Positions 46,599 through 55,196 of a stretch of DNA of 63,353 bases are shown piece by piece. The translations under genes were made by a program, and so were the position numbers. The stretch's first letter is position 1, and every line of letters begins with the position of its first letter. Location: positions 1 through 63,353 of the forward strand of contig JAFIFB010000122.1 of NCBI GenBank assembly GCA_020832285.1, written 5' to 3'. A model generated the notes under the pieces. It did no database searches. It was not told the origin of the DNA and saw nothing but the letters and a program-made list of their open reading frames with translations. Source of the DNA: Balneolaceae bacterium. Its GTDB lineage: Bacteria > Bacteroidota > Rhodothermia > Balneolales > Balneolaceae.

Positions 46599-48335
46599 TT
46601 ATACTTTTACCCAAATAACCTGAAAAGGCTCTAAACCAGCTTTTCCATTAGTAAATACTTTTTCGCCCGAGAGAATATCGCTGTACTCACTGCCCTCTTT
46701 AATCGGCACACGGGAATCAGAGAAATCGACCTCTTTCACTTTGTTAGTCAGGTTAGCCACGACCAGTACCTGTTCGGTTTTGTCCGGGTCCCATCGCAGA
46801 AGGCAGAACAGATCGGAATCGAGTTCGAATACCTGCTGGCGCCCGAATGGATGAAACGCAGGATGTTTTTTCCGTTTGGAGATCACCTCCTTCATTTTAT
46901 TGAAAATCCGGTGTGTGGATGTATCAGGATCACTCAGCTCACTCATTAACTCTTCGTAGTACCATTTTTTTCGATTTATTGTACGGTACCGCCCTGTGAT
47001 AGATACACCCTGAACATTATTGCGTGTTGCCGTGAGATTATGAAAATAGATACCTGGCACTCCTTTCAGGCTCATTGCAATAATTTGCGAACACATAAAT
47101 CGACGCTCCTGTAACGACTGTGAACCGTTCATTCCGCTGAACGCATCGAAATAGGTAATATTCAGTTCATACGGGCTGAGGGAACCATCGGCATTTTTCT
47201 TTTCCGAAACAAAGCCGCCCTTCTGGCTGATATCATTCACAAGTTTATCGAACTCCTCCTGAGGCACCAGGCCTTCAAGCGGACGCACACCAATTCCATC
47301 ATGCGAAGCAGTGAAATTAAAGTAGGTGCAGTTTGAGGGCAGTCTGTCCAGTGATTTCACCCATTCGGTCAGATAAGTAGCATTTTCTGTAAGAATGGCG
47401 TGCAGAAGCAGCGGCGGCAGGCTGAACTGGTAGACCATGTGCGTCTCATCCCCATCTCCAAAGTAACTGATGTTTTCGTTATGAGGAACATTGGTTTCGG
47501 TAATGATGGTTGATTCAGGCTCAAAGCAATCTGCCATCGTACGCATCAGTTTTACAATTTCATGGGTTTCTTCCAGGTGAATGCAGGATGTACCCGGTTC
47601 CTTCCAGATAAACGCAACGGCATCGAGGCGAATAACCGAAAGCCCCTTGCTAAGATAGAAGAAAAAGATATCGAGATATTCGAACAGAACATCGGGATTG
47701 GCAAAATTCACATCAATCTGATCATCACTGAATGTGGACCAAACAAACTTCTCACCTTTTTTTGTATGAACAGGGGTAAGCAGCGGCGAACTTCGCGGCC
47801 GGGTCACCATTGACAGGTCAGTCTCAGGATCAATCTCTATAAAAAAGCCGGTGTAAGGCTCCTGGTTTTGGAGATATTTTTTGAACCACTCGCTGTATCG
47901 TGATGTGTGATTCATCACAAGATCACCCATCAGCCGGAAGTCCTTGCTCATCTCCTCAATGTCATCCCATCCCCCCAGACGTTCATCAACCCGCCTGTAA
48001 TCGATCACCGAAAAACCATCATCAGATGAACTTGGAAAAAAGGGTAGAATATGAACGGAACTGATATGATCTTTGAGCTTTTTTTTCAGAAACTCATGTT
48101 GTTTGTGTAGTTTGGAAACCGGTTCTCCAATATTTGGCTGAACCATGTCTCCATAAGTTATGAGAATATGATCTTCGTGAGTCCAAACATCATGTACTGA
48201 TACTTTATCCCTGGGTTTTAAATTAAATTTATTGATGTGGATTTTAATTCTCTTCATGCACATATCCACCATTTCTTCACCGTAAATCACAGAAAAATGT
48301 TTTCTGAGCTTTTCTTCAGTTCCTTTACAAAACAT
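46599..48335 (-). CDS. GH13 sugar phosphorylase-like protein (sucrose/glucosylglycerate phosphorylase type)
   Basis: This 578-residue protein has the GH13_18 layout: HILPFFPSSSDDGFSVIDYRRVD, DLVMNHTSRYSEWF, the nucleophile in VIRLDAVAF, the acid/base Glu in IITETNVPH and the third Asp in FTASHDGIGVRP. A C-terminal beta domain is present. Relatives use phosphate to split sucrose, glucosylglycerate or glucosylglycerol. About 55 N-terminal residues precede the core, so the true start may be further in. Substrate is undecided. Confidence 0.85.
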   Translation of the reverse strand: MFCKGTEEKLRKHFSVIYGEEMVDMCMKRIKIHINKFNLKPRDKVSVHDVWTHEDHILITYGDMVQPNIGEPVSKLHKQHEFLKKKLKDHISSVHILPFFPSSSDDGFSVIDYRRVDERLGGWDDIEEMSKDFRLMGDLVMNHTSRYSEWFKKYLQNQEPYTGFFIEIDPETDLSMVTRPRSSPLLTPVHTKKGEKFVWSTFSDDQIDVNFANPDVLFEYLDIFFFYLSKGLSVIRLDAVAFIWKEPGTSCIHLEETHEIVKLMRTMADCFEPESTIITETNVPHNENISYFGDGDETHMVYQFSLPPLLLHAILTENATYLTEWVKSLDRLPSNCTYFNFTASHDGIGVRPLEGLVPQEEFDKLVNDISQKGGFVSEKKNADGSLSPYELNITYFDAFSGMNGSQSLQERRFMCSQIIAMSLKGVPGIYFHNLTATRNNVQGVSITGRYRTINRKKWYYEELMSELSDPDTSTHRIFNKMKEVISKRKKHPAFHPFGRQQVFELDSDLFCLLRWDPDKTEQVLVVANLTNKVKEVDFSDSRVPIKEGSEYSDILSGEKVFTNGKAGLEPFQVIWVKV

Positions 48336-48531
48336 AAATTCAGATCAAGTTTATTTTTTTGAAACGTTTCGTCGTTTATTCAGTTAATTTATACAGTATC
48401 TTTCTATCCTGCTTAATATAAAGGGATTCAAAGCTTAAGAGTTCACTTGGCACTATAAAAATTTTATGGAATGCGATTTATTACAAAGATCAGAACTTTC
48501 TTACCTTTAGGTTTGAACAAAAAATGAATTT
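48336..48531. other. Divergent promoter region between the GH13 gene and the sigma-54 activator
   Basis: 196 bp, AT-rich, between divergent genes. No clear sigma-54 -24/-12 element (GG-N10-GC) is seen. Confidence 0.35.
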
Positions 48532-49821
48532 ATGGACAGGCAAGTATTTCAAGAAAAATTCGGGCTTCTAGGAGAGTCAGATGCTATCAGGCAGGTTGTT
48601 GATAAAATCATGCAGGTTTCCGGTACCGACATTACGGTTATGCTTCAGGGAGAAAGCGGGGTTGGAAAAGATGTAACCGCCCGTGCCATACATGCAATGA
48701 GTAAACGAAGCCGCAAAGATATTGTAATTGTAAACTGCGGAGCTATACCTGAAGGAATTATTGAAAGCGAGCTTTTTGGACACGAAAAAGGCTCTTTTAC
48801 AGGTGCACACGAAGCACGTAAGGGATATTTTGAGAAAGCTGATGGCGGCACCATTTTTCTTGATGAGATTGGGGATACCCCAAAAAACATTCAGGTAAAA
48901 TTGTTACGGGTACTGGAAAGCGGTGAATTTTTCAGAGTGGGATCCAGTAAATTATCAACGGTAGATGTTCGTGTAATTGCAGCAACCAACCGTGACCTAT
49001 GGGAGCTGGTAAAGGATGGTTCTTTTCGCGAAGACCTTTATTACCGGCTCGATACGGTAAAAATCAAATTACCACCTCTCCGCGACAGACAAGAAGACAT
49101 CATCCCGATTTTTCGAAAATTTGTGACCGAGTTTTCATCGAAGTATGATTCGGTTTTCCAGGGATTTTCGGATGAAGCCAAAGAGCTGCTGGTTTCATAT
49201 CGCTGGCCGGGCAATGTGCGTGAACTCCGCAATGTAGCCGAGCAGCTTGTTGTACTTGAAAAATCGCAATTTATAGACAAAGACCGCCTCCAGAAATACC
49301 TGAAGGGTCGACAGTTTCTCGGTTCAACTGACAATCTTCCGGTACTTTCAAAATCGGAACGCGAGCAACACTTTGAAAATGAAAGTTCATCGGCCGACAT
49401 GGGTATTATCTACAGGGCCCTTGTTGAGATGAGAACGGATATTTCTGATCTGAAAAAAATGCTTGCAAAATTTCTCTATTCAACAATAGCAGATAAGAAT
49501 ATCAAGGCACTGCCCGGTGCAACTCCGCGTAATATTGATCCGAATGACATTTCGAGCCACCTGCGAAAACAGATGGATGACTCTTCACTGGGAATTCGCT
49601 CGGTAGATTCGTTCGATGATGTGGACGACAATGACAAAGAAAACGATGATATTGAAAGCTTTTTCCGTGAAAAAGAGATACCATCTATCGAAGATGCAGA
49701 AAAATTTCTAATAGAACAGGCTTTAAAACGTTTTGATGGGAACAGAAGAAAAGCCTCAGAGGCGCTTGGCGTCAGTGAGCGAACTCTTTACAGAAAACTT
49801 GATCAATATGGTTTACAGTAG
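48532..49821 (+). CDS. Sigma-54-dependent activator, AAA+ and Fis HTH without sensor domain
   Basis: This 429-residue protein begins at the AAA+ domain. It has Walker A GESGVGKD near 39-46, the sigma-54 loop as GSFTGA (usual GAFTGA), Walker B GGTIFLDEIGD, and the sensor/R-finger region RELRNVAEQL. A long acidic linker (DDVDDNDKENDDIES) leads to the C-terminal Fis-type HTH NRRKASEALGVSERTLYRKLDQYGL. No receiver or PAS domain precedes AAA+, so the input is unknown. It overlaps lptE by 14 bp. Confidence 0.93.
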   Translation: MDRQVFQEKFGLLGESDAIRQVVDKIMQVSGTDITVMLQGESGVGKDVTARAIHAMSKRSRKDIVIVNCGAIPEGIIESELFGHEKGSFTGAHEARKGYFEKADGGTIFLDEIGDTPKNIQVKLLRVLESGEFFRVGSSKLSTVDVRVIAATNRDLWELVKDGSFREDLYYRLDTVKIKLPPLRDRQEDIIPIFRKFVTEFSSKYDSVFQGFSDEAKELLVSYRWPGNVRELRNVAEQLVVLEKSQFIDKDRLQKYLKGRQFLGSTDNLPVLSKSEREQHFENESSSADMGIIYRALVEMRTDISDLKKMLAKFLYSTIADKNIKALPGATPRNIDPNDISSHLRKQMDDSSLGIRSVDSFDDVDDNDKENDDIESFFREKEIPSIEDAEKFLIEQALKRFDGNRRKASEALGVSERTLYRKLDQYGLQ

Positions 49822-50323
49822 AAAATTTGCAGGTATACTTGCTGCTGCATTGCTTCTTATGACAGGCTGTATCAGTTACAGTTTTACAGGCACTTCGATT
49901 CCCTCGGATGTTCGAAACATCTATATTCCGTTTTTCCCGGACCGCTCTCAAAGCGGTATGGGTGATCTGAGTGACCGCTTGAACCAGGCGCTCATCAACC
50001 GTTTTGTGAACCAGAGCCGTCTCTCACTCGCAAACGATGAAGACGGAGCCGATGCTTATGTTGAAGGAGCAATCCAGAGTTATTCCAACCGTCCGTTCAG
50101 TGTGGGTGGAGATGAACAGGCCAATCTGAATGAAATCAGAATTACTGTTCAGGCTACCTTTCAATATGCCACAGACGATGAACCGCTCTGGAGTAAAAGT
50201 TTCAGCGGCAGTGCCACCTATGATGTTCTGGACAATCCTGTAGACGGAGAGATAGCAGCAGCTGAAGCCGCGCTTCAACAAATTTCCAATAACATGTTTA
50301 ATGATGCCGTGAGTAGTTGGTAA
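49808..50323 (+). CDS. lptE: LptE-like LPS-assembly lipoprotein
   Basis: The start at 49808 (MVYSRKFAGIL) lies inside the last codons of the sigma-54 gene and gives 171 residues. The lipobox ends LLLMTGC. The mature part has the LptE pattern: SYSFTGTSIPSDVRNIYIPFFPDR, LNQALINRFVNQSRL, and VEGAIQSYSNRPFSV. LptE plugs the LptD barrel for LPS delivery. Translation is coupled to the regulator, an arrangement seen in Bacteroidota. Confidence 0.88.
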   Translation: MVYSRKFAGILAAALLLMTGCISYSFTGTSIPSDVRNIYIPFFPDRSQSGMGDLSDRLNQALINRFVNQSRLSLANDEDGADAYVEGAIQSYSNRPFSVGGDEQANLNEIRITVQATFQYATDDEPLWSKSFSGSATYDVLDNPVDGEIAAAEAALQQISNNMFNDAVSSW

Positions 50324-50350
50324 TTAAACGATCCTTATTTATCATTCTGC

Positions 50351-50974
50351 ATGGATTTAGAGTCTTACCAAATACCAGAATCGTACAAAAGTTATATCGA
50401 AAAATTTGAGACTGATCCGGAAGATGCGATCAAAAGGCTCAAAAACCATGTTGAAAAACGATCGGCCGGTGCTATCGGTTATTTTTTTCTTGCATGGCTT
50501 TACTTGAAAAATAACGACAGAGACCGGGCTATTGATGCCGCCTGGAGGGCAAAAGTAAGAGCTCCCGGAAGCCGTTTTATTGAACGGCTGCACTATTTCA
50601 TTTCCCATCCAAAATCTTTCGAAGCCTGGGAGCCTGAAAAAAAACGCATTGAGCTCAAACGAAAAATTCATGAATTTGACCGCCCCCACCCGATCAGCGA
50701 CCTTGACTCTCTAATCACACGACTCTCCTCCATTGAATCCCGCCGGATGCGTCCCAATCTCTCAGATGAAAGTGAACAGCCCGACCTCAGTAAAAAAAGT
50801 GAAGATGTAGATGACATTGTAACTGAAACACTCGCGGTTATTCACGAGAAACAGAAAAATTTCTCTGCAGCAATCTCAACTTACAAAAGTCTCAAAAAGA
50901 AAAACAGCTCGCGCAAAGAGCATTACGATAAACAGATCAGCCGCCTGGAACAAATTATGAAGGATGGAAAATAG
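50351..50974 (+). CDS. TPR-like protein of unknown function in the lptE operon
   Basis: This 207-residue soluble helical protein has TPR-like segments near 35-70 (AIGYFFLAWLYLKNNDRDRAIDAAWRAKVRAPGSRF) and near 170-200 (NFSAAISTYKSLKKKNSSRKEHYDKQISRLEQIM), with a charged linker between. No signal peptide is seen. It starts 27 bp after lptE, so it is in the operon. A scaffold role is inferred from fold only. Confidence 0.75.
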   Translation: MDLESYQIPESYKSYIEKFETDPEDAIKRLKNHVEKRSAGAIGYFFLAWLYLKNNDRDRAIDAAWRAKVRAPGSRFIERLHYFISHPKSFEAWEPEKKRIELKRKIHEFDRPHPISDLDSLITRLSSIESRRMRPNLSDESEQPDLSKKSEDVDDIVTETLAVIHEKQKNFSAAISTYKSLKKKNSSRKEHYDKQISRLEQIMKDGK

Positions 50975-51358
50975 GATTAGTATCGTGTCATATCAACTGT
51001 CAAAGTGAGAGAGAGGAAGTGACTGAGAGACGTGGAGAGTGGGTGATGGAGTGAGTTTAAAGCAGCGCAGTGAAATCTCCTTGATATTGGAGGGAGAGGG
51101 TATGTTGAGGCGTTATCTTGATCAGTCGTACGTACAAGGAGATCACTCCATGCACTCGCTTTGTTCATTTAGATTCGAGATGACAGGTTCTAATATATAG
51201 AATAGGCGGCGTATAAGAATTCCGGGTTTGCACCATCCTGAGCTACGCCGCTGCTATGGTTTTTGCAACAATATACCTTCTGCAAACTGAAACGTGGTCA
51301 TCAAGCGAATTCATACGGGATGAATCTGATCATCTTATTTAGTTCATTTTTCGAAACT
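50975..51358. repeat. Intergenic region with degenerate repeats
   Basis: 50981-51015 resembles 14754-14783 (GTGTCGTGTC ... AACTGT ... AAAGTG ... AGAGAG). An inverted pair around AAGGAGAT (51076-51084 on the minus strand and 51137-51144 on the plus strand) flanks ~60 bp. No gene is seen. It looks like worn intergenic repeat sequence between convergent genes. Confidence 0.4.
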
Positions 51359-51997
51359 TCATGCCTTAACAAAGGCATTATTCTTTTTTTCGTGGCCAAT
51401 GGTTGTTGCCGGCCCGTGCCCTGGATAGACATTTACATCATCGGGCAGTGTATACAGCTTATCCCGGATGGATTGAGCCAGCAGTTCAAAATTACCCTTG
51501 TAAAGATCAGTTCGTCCGATACTTTCCCGGAACAATACATCTCCTGCAATAAGTGTGCTGTACTCTTCAAAATAGAGAGAGACATGATCGGGTGAATGGC
51601 CGGGGGTGTAGATCACATCAAAAGAAAAATTACCAATAGAAAAATCATTCTGTTCCGGAAACGATTCGGGCTCAAAATCAAAACCAGTAGCACGAAAACC
51701 GAACATCTGCGCCTGATTCGGAAAATTTTCCCATAGATAGAGATCAGTATGATTCAGATAAACAGGAACGTCAAAATCTTTCACCACCCGGTCCAGGCCA
51801 AGGACGTGATCGACATGAGCATGGGTTAGACAAACTGCCTTCAGCTCCGACTCACTTTTGGAAAGTTCTTCATGAAAAGTGCGATACTCCGAGGGGTCAA
51901 AAAAGCCGGGATCAATCAAAATGGCATCACCAGATTTTGTGATCAGGTAGGTATTTTCGCTGAAAGGCCCGACAGTGAATAGTTTAATTTCCATCAA
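51359..51997 (-). CDS. MBL-fold metallo-hydrolase (glyoxalase II-like)
   Basis: This 212-residue protein has the metallo-beta-lactamase motif THAHVDHVLGL (HxHxDH) near 58-68. Later metal ligands are in YTPGHSPDHVSLYFEE and the Asp of LIAGDVLF, and the final His is in VNVYPGHGPATTIGHEK. This is the YcbL/glyoxalase II-like hydrolase type; the substrate is not fixed. It is convergent with the upstream operon. Confidence 0.92.
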   Translation of the reverse strand: MMEIKLFTVGPFSENTYLITKSGDAILIDPGFFDPSEYRTFHEELSKSESELKAVCLTHAHVDHVLGLDRVVKDFDVPVYLNHTDLYLWENFPNQAQMFGFRATGFDFEPESFPEQNDFSIGNFSFDVIYTPGHSPDHVSLYFEEYSTLIAGDVLFRESIGRTDLYKGNFELLAQSIRDKLYTLPDDVNVYPGHGPATTIGHEKKNNAFVKA

Positions 51998-52267
51998 ATA
52001 ATAATATTTTTTTAACCTGAGTTTGATTCGTAAAAGATGCCTTTAAAAGTTCCCCTTAGAGAAGGGGGATGTTCATCAAAATACAAAAAATGGAGGAACA
52101 CCCCTCTATACCTCTCCGCCAGCCGGCAGTAGACTTCATACTGAAATAAGTAAAATTGATTGTGAATCGAACTGAGGTTTTTAGATTTATATAATGATCT
52201 GGGTAATATTCTGCATCAAAAATAGTTTGATACTGGCTGATTCGAAAAAGAATTTGTTAATAATGCA
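51998..52267. other. Intergenic stretch with small inverted repeat
   Basis: 270 bp. Near 52050-52070 is a short inverted repeat (TCCCCTT/AAGGGGGA). The stretch after it, ending CCTCTCCGCCAGCCGGC, looks like repeat remnant. No gene is seen. Confidence 0.35.
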
Positions 52268-53416
52268 TTAATCCTCAATCATCCACCGATAGGTTCGGTG
52301 TGTTTTGTGGTGATAGCACCCGAGTGCTTCCAGGCTACGCTGCATCAGCCAGTTTTTTTCGCTTACCCAGCCACCTTCGAGATGTTTGAGCTGAGGCGCA
52401 GCTTTGTAAGTCATCTGTATTCCCCGCACAAATGTAAGTGCTTCAAGACCGAGTTTCCGGTATTTAGGAAGCGTGCCAAATACAGCAACCCGCAACCGGG
52501 TGGCTGTCCGTCGAACTCGTAATACTTTCAGGAAATGCCACCATTTCAGTTTTCCGTTGGTCTGAGCAGAAATTTCATTCAAATCGGGAATACTTACGAT
52601 GAAAGAAGCAGGTTCACCGTTCACAAAAGCTATCAATACGCTTTCGGGAATCATAATCCTTTTGAGCTGGTTTACCATTTTATTCACCGTTTCACGTGTA
52701 AGTTCTGTAAACTCATGTTCACGATCGGTAATATCCTGTTCACTCCAGGCCTGGTTGTAAATAGTTCGGATCGCCTCGGCATCTTCTTCAATATTTTTTA
52801 AATTAATGGGCCTCAATTTTACTCCGGGACGGCTTTCAATCCGGTTGGTGATTCGAACCAGCCGCTCGGGAAGCGGAATGGAAAACTCTCGTTTATAGCT
52901 CCAGTGGTCATCGAGTTTTTCAGCACCGGTTTCTTCCAGTAATGTTTTGTAATAGGGCGGATGATAGAACATTCCGTAGATAGGTGGTTCATCAAAGTTT
53001 TCAATAAGAAGGCCCCAATAGTTGTCGTTTTCTCCGAAATTGATCGGTCCCCGGAATGCTTTATACCCTCTTTTGCTGTGCCACACCTTACAAAAACGGA
53101 TCAAATCATCGGCTACATTCTGGTCGTTGACCATCTCCAGAAATCCCATGCCTCCCATTTTTGGCTCAAAAACATTATCTTTTTCGGAGTGATTCATCAC
53201 CGCAAAACGGGCCACGATTTTATCCCCTTCAAACATCAGGTAGCGTTCACACTCCCCTTTTTCGAAAAAAGAATTTTTATCTTGATTAAATATATTTTCA
53301 ATTTCAAAGCGCAGAGGAGGTATCCAGTTGGAATATTCCCTGTATAATGTAATCGGAAAATGGTGAAAGAGATCGATCTCTTTTTTATTCTCAATTTTTT
53401 CAAACCTGTATGCCAT
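52268..53416 (-). CDS. GNAT-like acetyltransferase-fold protein
   Basis: The start at 53416 (MAYRFEKIENKKEIDLFHHFP) gives 382 residues; the frame upstream to 53551 enters an inverted-repeat element and is not family-like. The protein has an N-terminal helical part (PITLYREYSNWIPPLRFEIENIFNQDKNSFFEKG) and a GNAT-like core (LIAFVNGEPASFIVSIPDLNE, RVAVFGTLPKYRKLGLEALTFVRG). The family is widespread but unassigned. It is divergent from the short protein gene at 53813, with the MITE-like element between them. Confidence 0.75.
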   Translation of the reverse strand: MAYRFEKIENKKEIDLFHHFPITLYREYSNWIPPLRFEIENIFNQDKNSFFEKGECERYLMFEGDKIVARFAVMNHSEKDNVFEPKMGGMGFLEMVNDQNVADDLIRFCKVWHSKRGYKAFRGPINFGENDNYWGLLIENFDEPPIYGMFYHPPYYKTLLEETGAEKLDDHWSYKREFSIPLPERLVRITNRIESRPGVKLRPINLKNIEEDAEAIRTIYNQAWSEQDITDREHEFTELTRETVNKMVNQLKRIMIPESVLIAFVNGEPASFIVSIPDLNEISAQTNGKLKWWHFLKVLRVRRTATRLRVAVFGTLPKYRKLGLEALTFVRGIQMTYKAAPQLKHLEGGWVSEKNWLMQRSLEALGCYHHKTHRTYRWMIED

Positions 53417-53540
53417 CAGTTCAAATCTATTCTTACCTTTAAGGGTGGTTCGGTTCTTCCCGGCAAGAGGATTCAATCGGGCCTTTCTCCGGAAAACACT
53501 CCGTGAATGTACAAGGCAGTGGCCAATCAACCAAACTTCT

Positions 53541-53775
53541 TTAACCCGCATTTCTCACAGAAAAAATTATGGATAAAACTACCAAATTAATTATTTATGT
53601 ATTAGCCTGCATTTTCAACGATAGTATAAAAAACACTTTGTCAAATTCTGCGAAATTTGCTCGTGGGCTGTGTTGTCTCGGAAATGGCTTGCTCAACGTA
53701 CTCAGGTACGTTTCCGCCACCATTTCAGAGACGCCTTGCCCACAACCAAATTTCTTGGTGAGAAATGCGGGTTAA
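53541..53775. mobile_element. MITE-like element with 18-bp perfect terminal inverted repeats
   Basis: TTAACCCGCATTTCTCAC (53541-53558) is perfectly inverted at 53758-53775 (GTGAGAAATGCGGGTTAA). The 235-bp element also contains a long internal hairpin (53652-53754) with two ~45-nt arms around the centre ACGTACTCAGGTACGT. Each end carries ATGCGGGTTAA, so both divergent genes appear to start there, but their better starts lie outside the element. There is no transposase inside. Confidence 0.8.
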
Positions 53776-53812
53776 TCGCTTTCTGAGTGAAGCTTCAATC
53801 AGAATCTACATC

Positions 53813-54220
53813 ATGACAAAGAGAGCATGGCTTGTTCTTCTTCTTTTGTTTTCCTGCACAGCAGCTGTGCTTCTTCTGTGGAAAACCGAGCCGGGTGAAA
53901 TGCATTCGCTCACATCCACTAATCAGCTCGATTCACTGATTACCCTCACTTTGCGGGAATTTCAGCTCCCACAGGATCGGGTTATAATGCGTACCGTTGA
54001 GATCGATTCCCTGTTCTCCCGAAATATTTATTCGGCCCGGGTTCCGGCCGATTTTTCCAAAACTTCATTTCATTATCGCCTCCACCAGGAGTTGTGGCCA
54101 TACGGGGCCAGAACAGCAGGCAGGGTGGAGTTCCCGGATCGGAATCTGAGAATTCATGTATTATTTAATAACAAGGTGCACCGCTCCGTTTTCTTATATT
54201 CAGACCGGGAACTGGAATAA
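53813..54220 (+). CDS. Membrane-anchored protein of unknown function
   Basis: The start at 53813 (MTKRAWLVLLLLFSCTAAVLLLW) gives ~135 residues with one N-terminal membrane helix or uncleaved signal. The soluble part contains QLDSLITLTLREFQLPQDRVIMRTVEIDSLFSRNIYSARV. I do not recognise the family. It lies 20 bp before the lipase gene on the same strand, so it may be coexpressed. Upstream lies the MITE-like element. Confidence 0.65.
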   Translation: MTKRAWLVLLLLFSCTAAVLLLWKTEPGEMHSLTSTNQLDSLITLTLREFQLPQDRVIMRTVEIDSLFSRNIYSARVPADFSKTSFHYRLHQELWPYGARTAGRVEFPDRNLRIHVLFNNKVHRSVFLYSDRELE

Positions 54221-54240
54221 CTGCAACAGAATTTTGTTTT

Positions 54241-55098
54241 ATGAAATGGATTGAACCGAAAAAGTATCTCAAAAAGCTGGAGCTGTCGGAGTTCCCCCAG
54301 CCTGATGTTATCGAGCTGAAATATCCGGTACTGATGTGTCACGGATACGGAGGTTTTTCGATGCTTGTGACCCCGTCTCCGCTTCACAATCCCTGCATGA
54401 GACTCAGGCATTACGGAATTCATGCATTTGCCCCAAATATTGTTCCTTATGCTACCATTGAAATCCGGGCCGAGCAGTGGGCTGAAGTAATCCATAAGCT
54501 CAAAAAAAAGTACGGTTATGAAAAAATGAACGTAGTTGCTCACAGTATGGGCGGCCTGGATATGCGTTACGCCATTTCAAAACTGGATATTGCCGATTCG
54601 GTAGTCTCACTGACCACCGTGGCTGCACCTCACAAGGGTACAAGCCTTGCCGAACTGGTGCTTACCGCTCCCGATACAATCAAAGAAAAACTGGCGGAAC
54701 TCGTTGACTGGTTTGGAGAGAGCATGTACCCGGCTCAAAAAAGTGATGCCGTAGCAGCTGTCGAACAGCTTACAAGGGAATACGTGACCGAAGAGTTTAA
54801 TCCGAATACTCCTGATGTGGATGATGTTTTTTATTTCTCCTACAGTGCTGCCGTTGGAAAAGGAACCAATCATCCGCTTAATCCTATCTACCGCCTTCAG
54901 AACCAGCTGATTTATCAGAACGAGGGAGTGAATGATTCTTTTGTTACAGTTGAAAGCGCAAAGTGGGGCAAACATCTGAAAACACTCGACGTCAGTCACC
55001 TTGAACAGATTGAAATCCAGCTCAGCAAAGAGAGACGGCCCAAAGTGGAAAATTTCTGGAAGGGATTGGTTTTAAATCTGCAGAAGTATCATTTGTGA
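54241..55098 (+). CDS. Lipase-like alpha/beta-hydrolase
   Basis: This 285-residue protein has the lipase oxyanion segment LMCHGYGGFSML. The nucleophile elbow VVAHSMGGLDMRYAIS (Ser in AHSMGG) is intact. A His near the end (TLDVSHLEQIEI) and Asp in NEGVNDSFV are triad candidates. It is close to family I bacterial triacylglycerol lipases. There is no signal peptide. The preceding small membrane protein could be a partner, which is inferred from spacing only. Confidence 0.87.
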   Translation: MKWIEPKKYLKKLELSEFPQPDVIELKYPVLMCHGYGGFSMLVTPSPLHNPCMRLRHYGIHAFAPNIVPYATIEIRAEQWAEVIHKLKKKYGYEKMNVVAHSMGGLDMRYAISKLDIADSVVSLTTVAAPHKGTSLAELVLTAPDTIKEKLAELVDWFGESMYPAQKSDAVAAVEQLTREYVTEEFNPNTPDVDDVFYFSYSAAVGKGTNHPLNPIYRLQNQLIYQNEGVNDSFVTVESAKWGKHLKTLDVSHLEQIEIQLSKERRPKVENFWKGLVLNLQKYHL

Positions 55099-55140
55099 GA
55101 TGAACGACTATAGCTATATATCTGTATATCGACCTTGATC

Positions 55141-55179
55141 ACAACGCTGACAGATCCGGTGGGTGCTGTCAGGTTGTTT
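55141..55179. other. Hairpin of a repeated intergenic family
   Basis: ACAAC/GTTGT extends the stem CTGACAG/CTGTCAG across a 12-nt loop. On the minus strand it reads AACCTGACAG ... CTGTCAGCGTTG, close to 63296-63330 (AACCTGAC ... CTGTCAGCGTTG). The T-run is weak, so a terminator role for convergent genes is uncertain. Confidence 0.45.
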
Positions 55180-55196
55180 GCTAAACACGTATATAG

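Noticed and set aside
53552-53765. Starts at the two ends of the inverted-repeat element (both ATGCGGGTTAA)
   Set aside because: They are products of the terminal inverted repeat. The GNAT-like gene starts better at 53416 and the small membrane protein at 53813.
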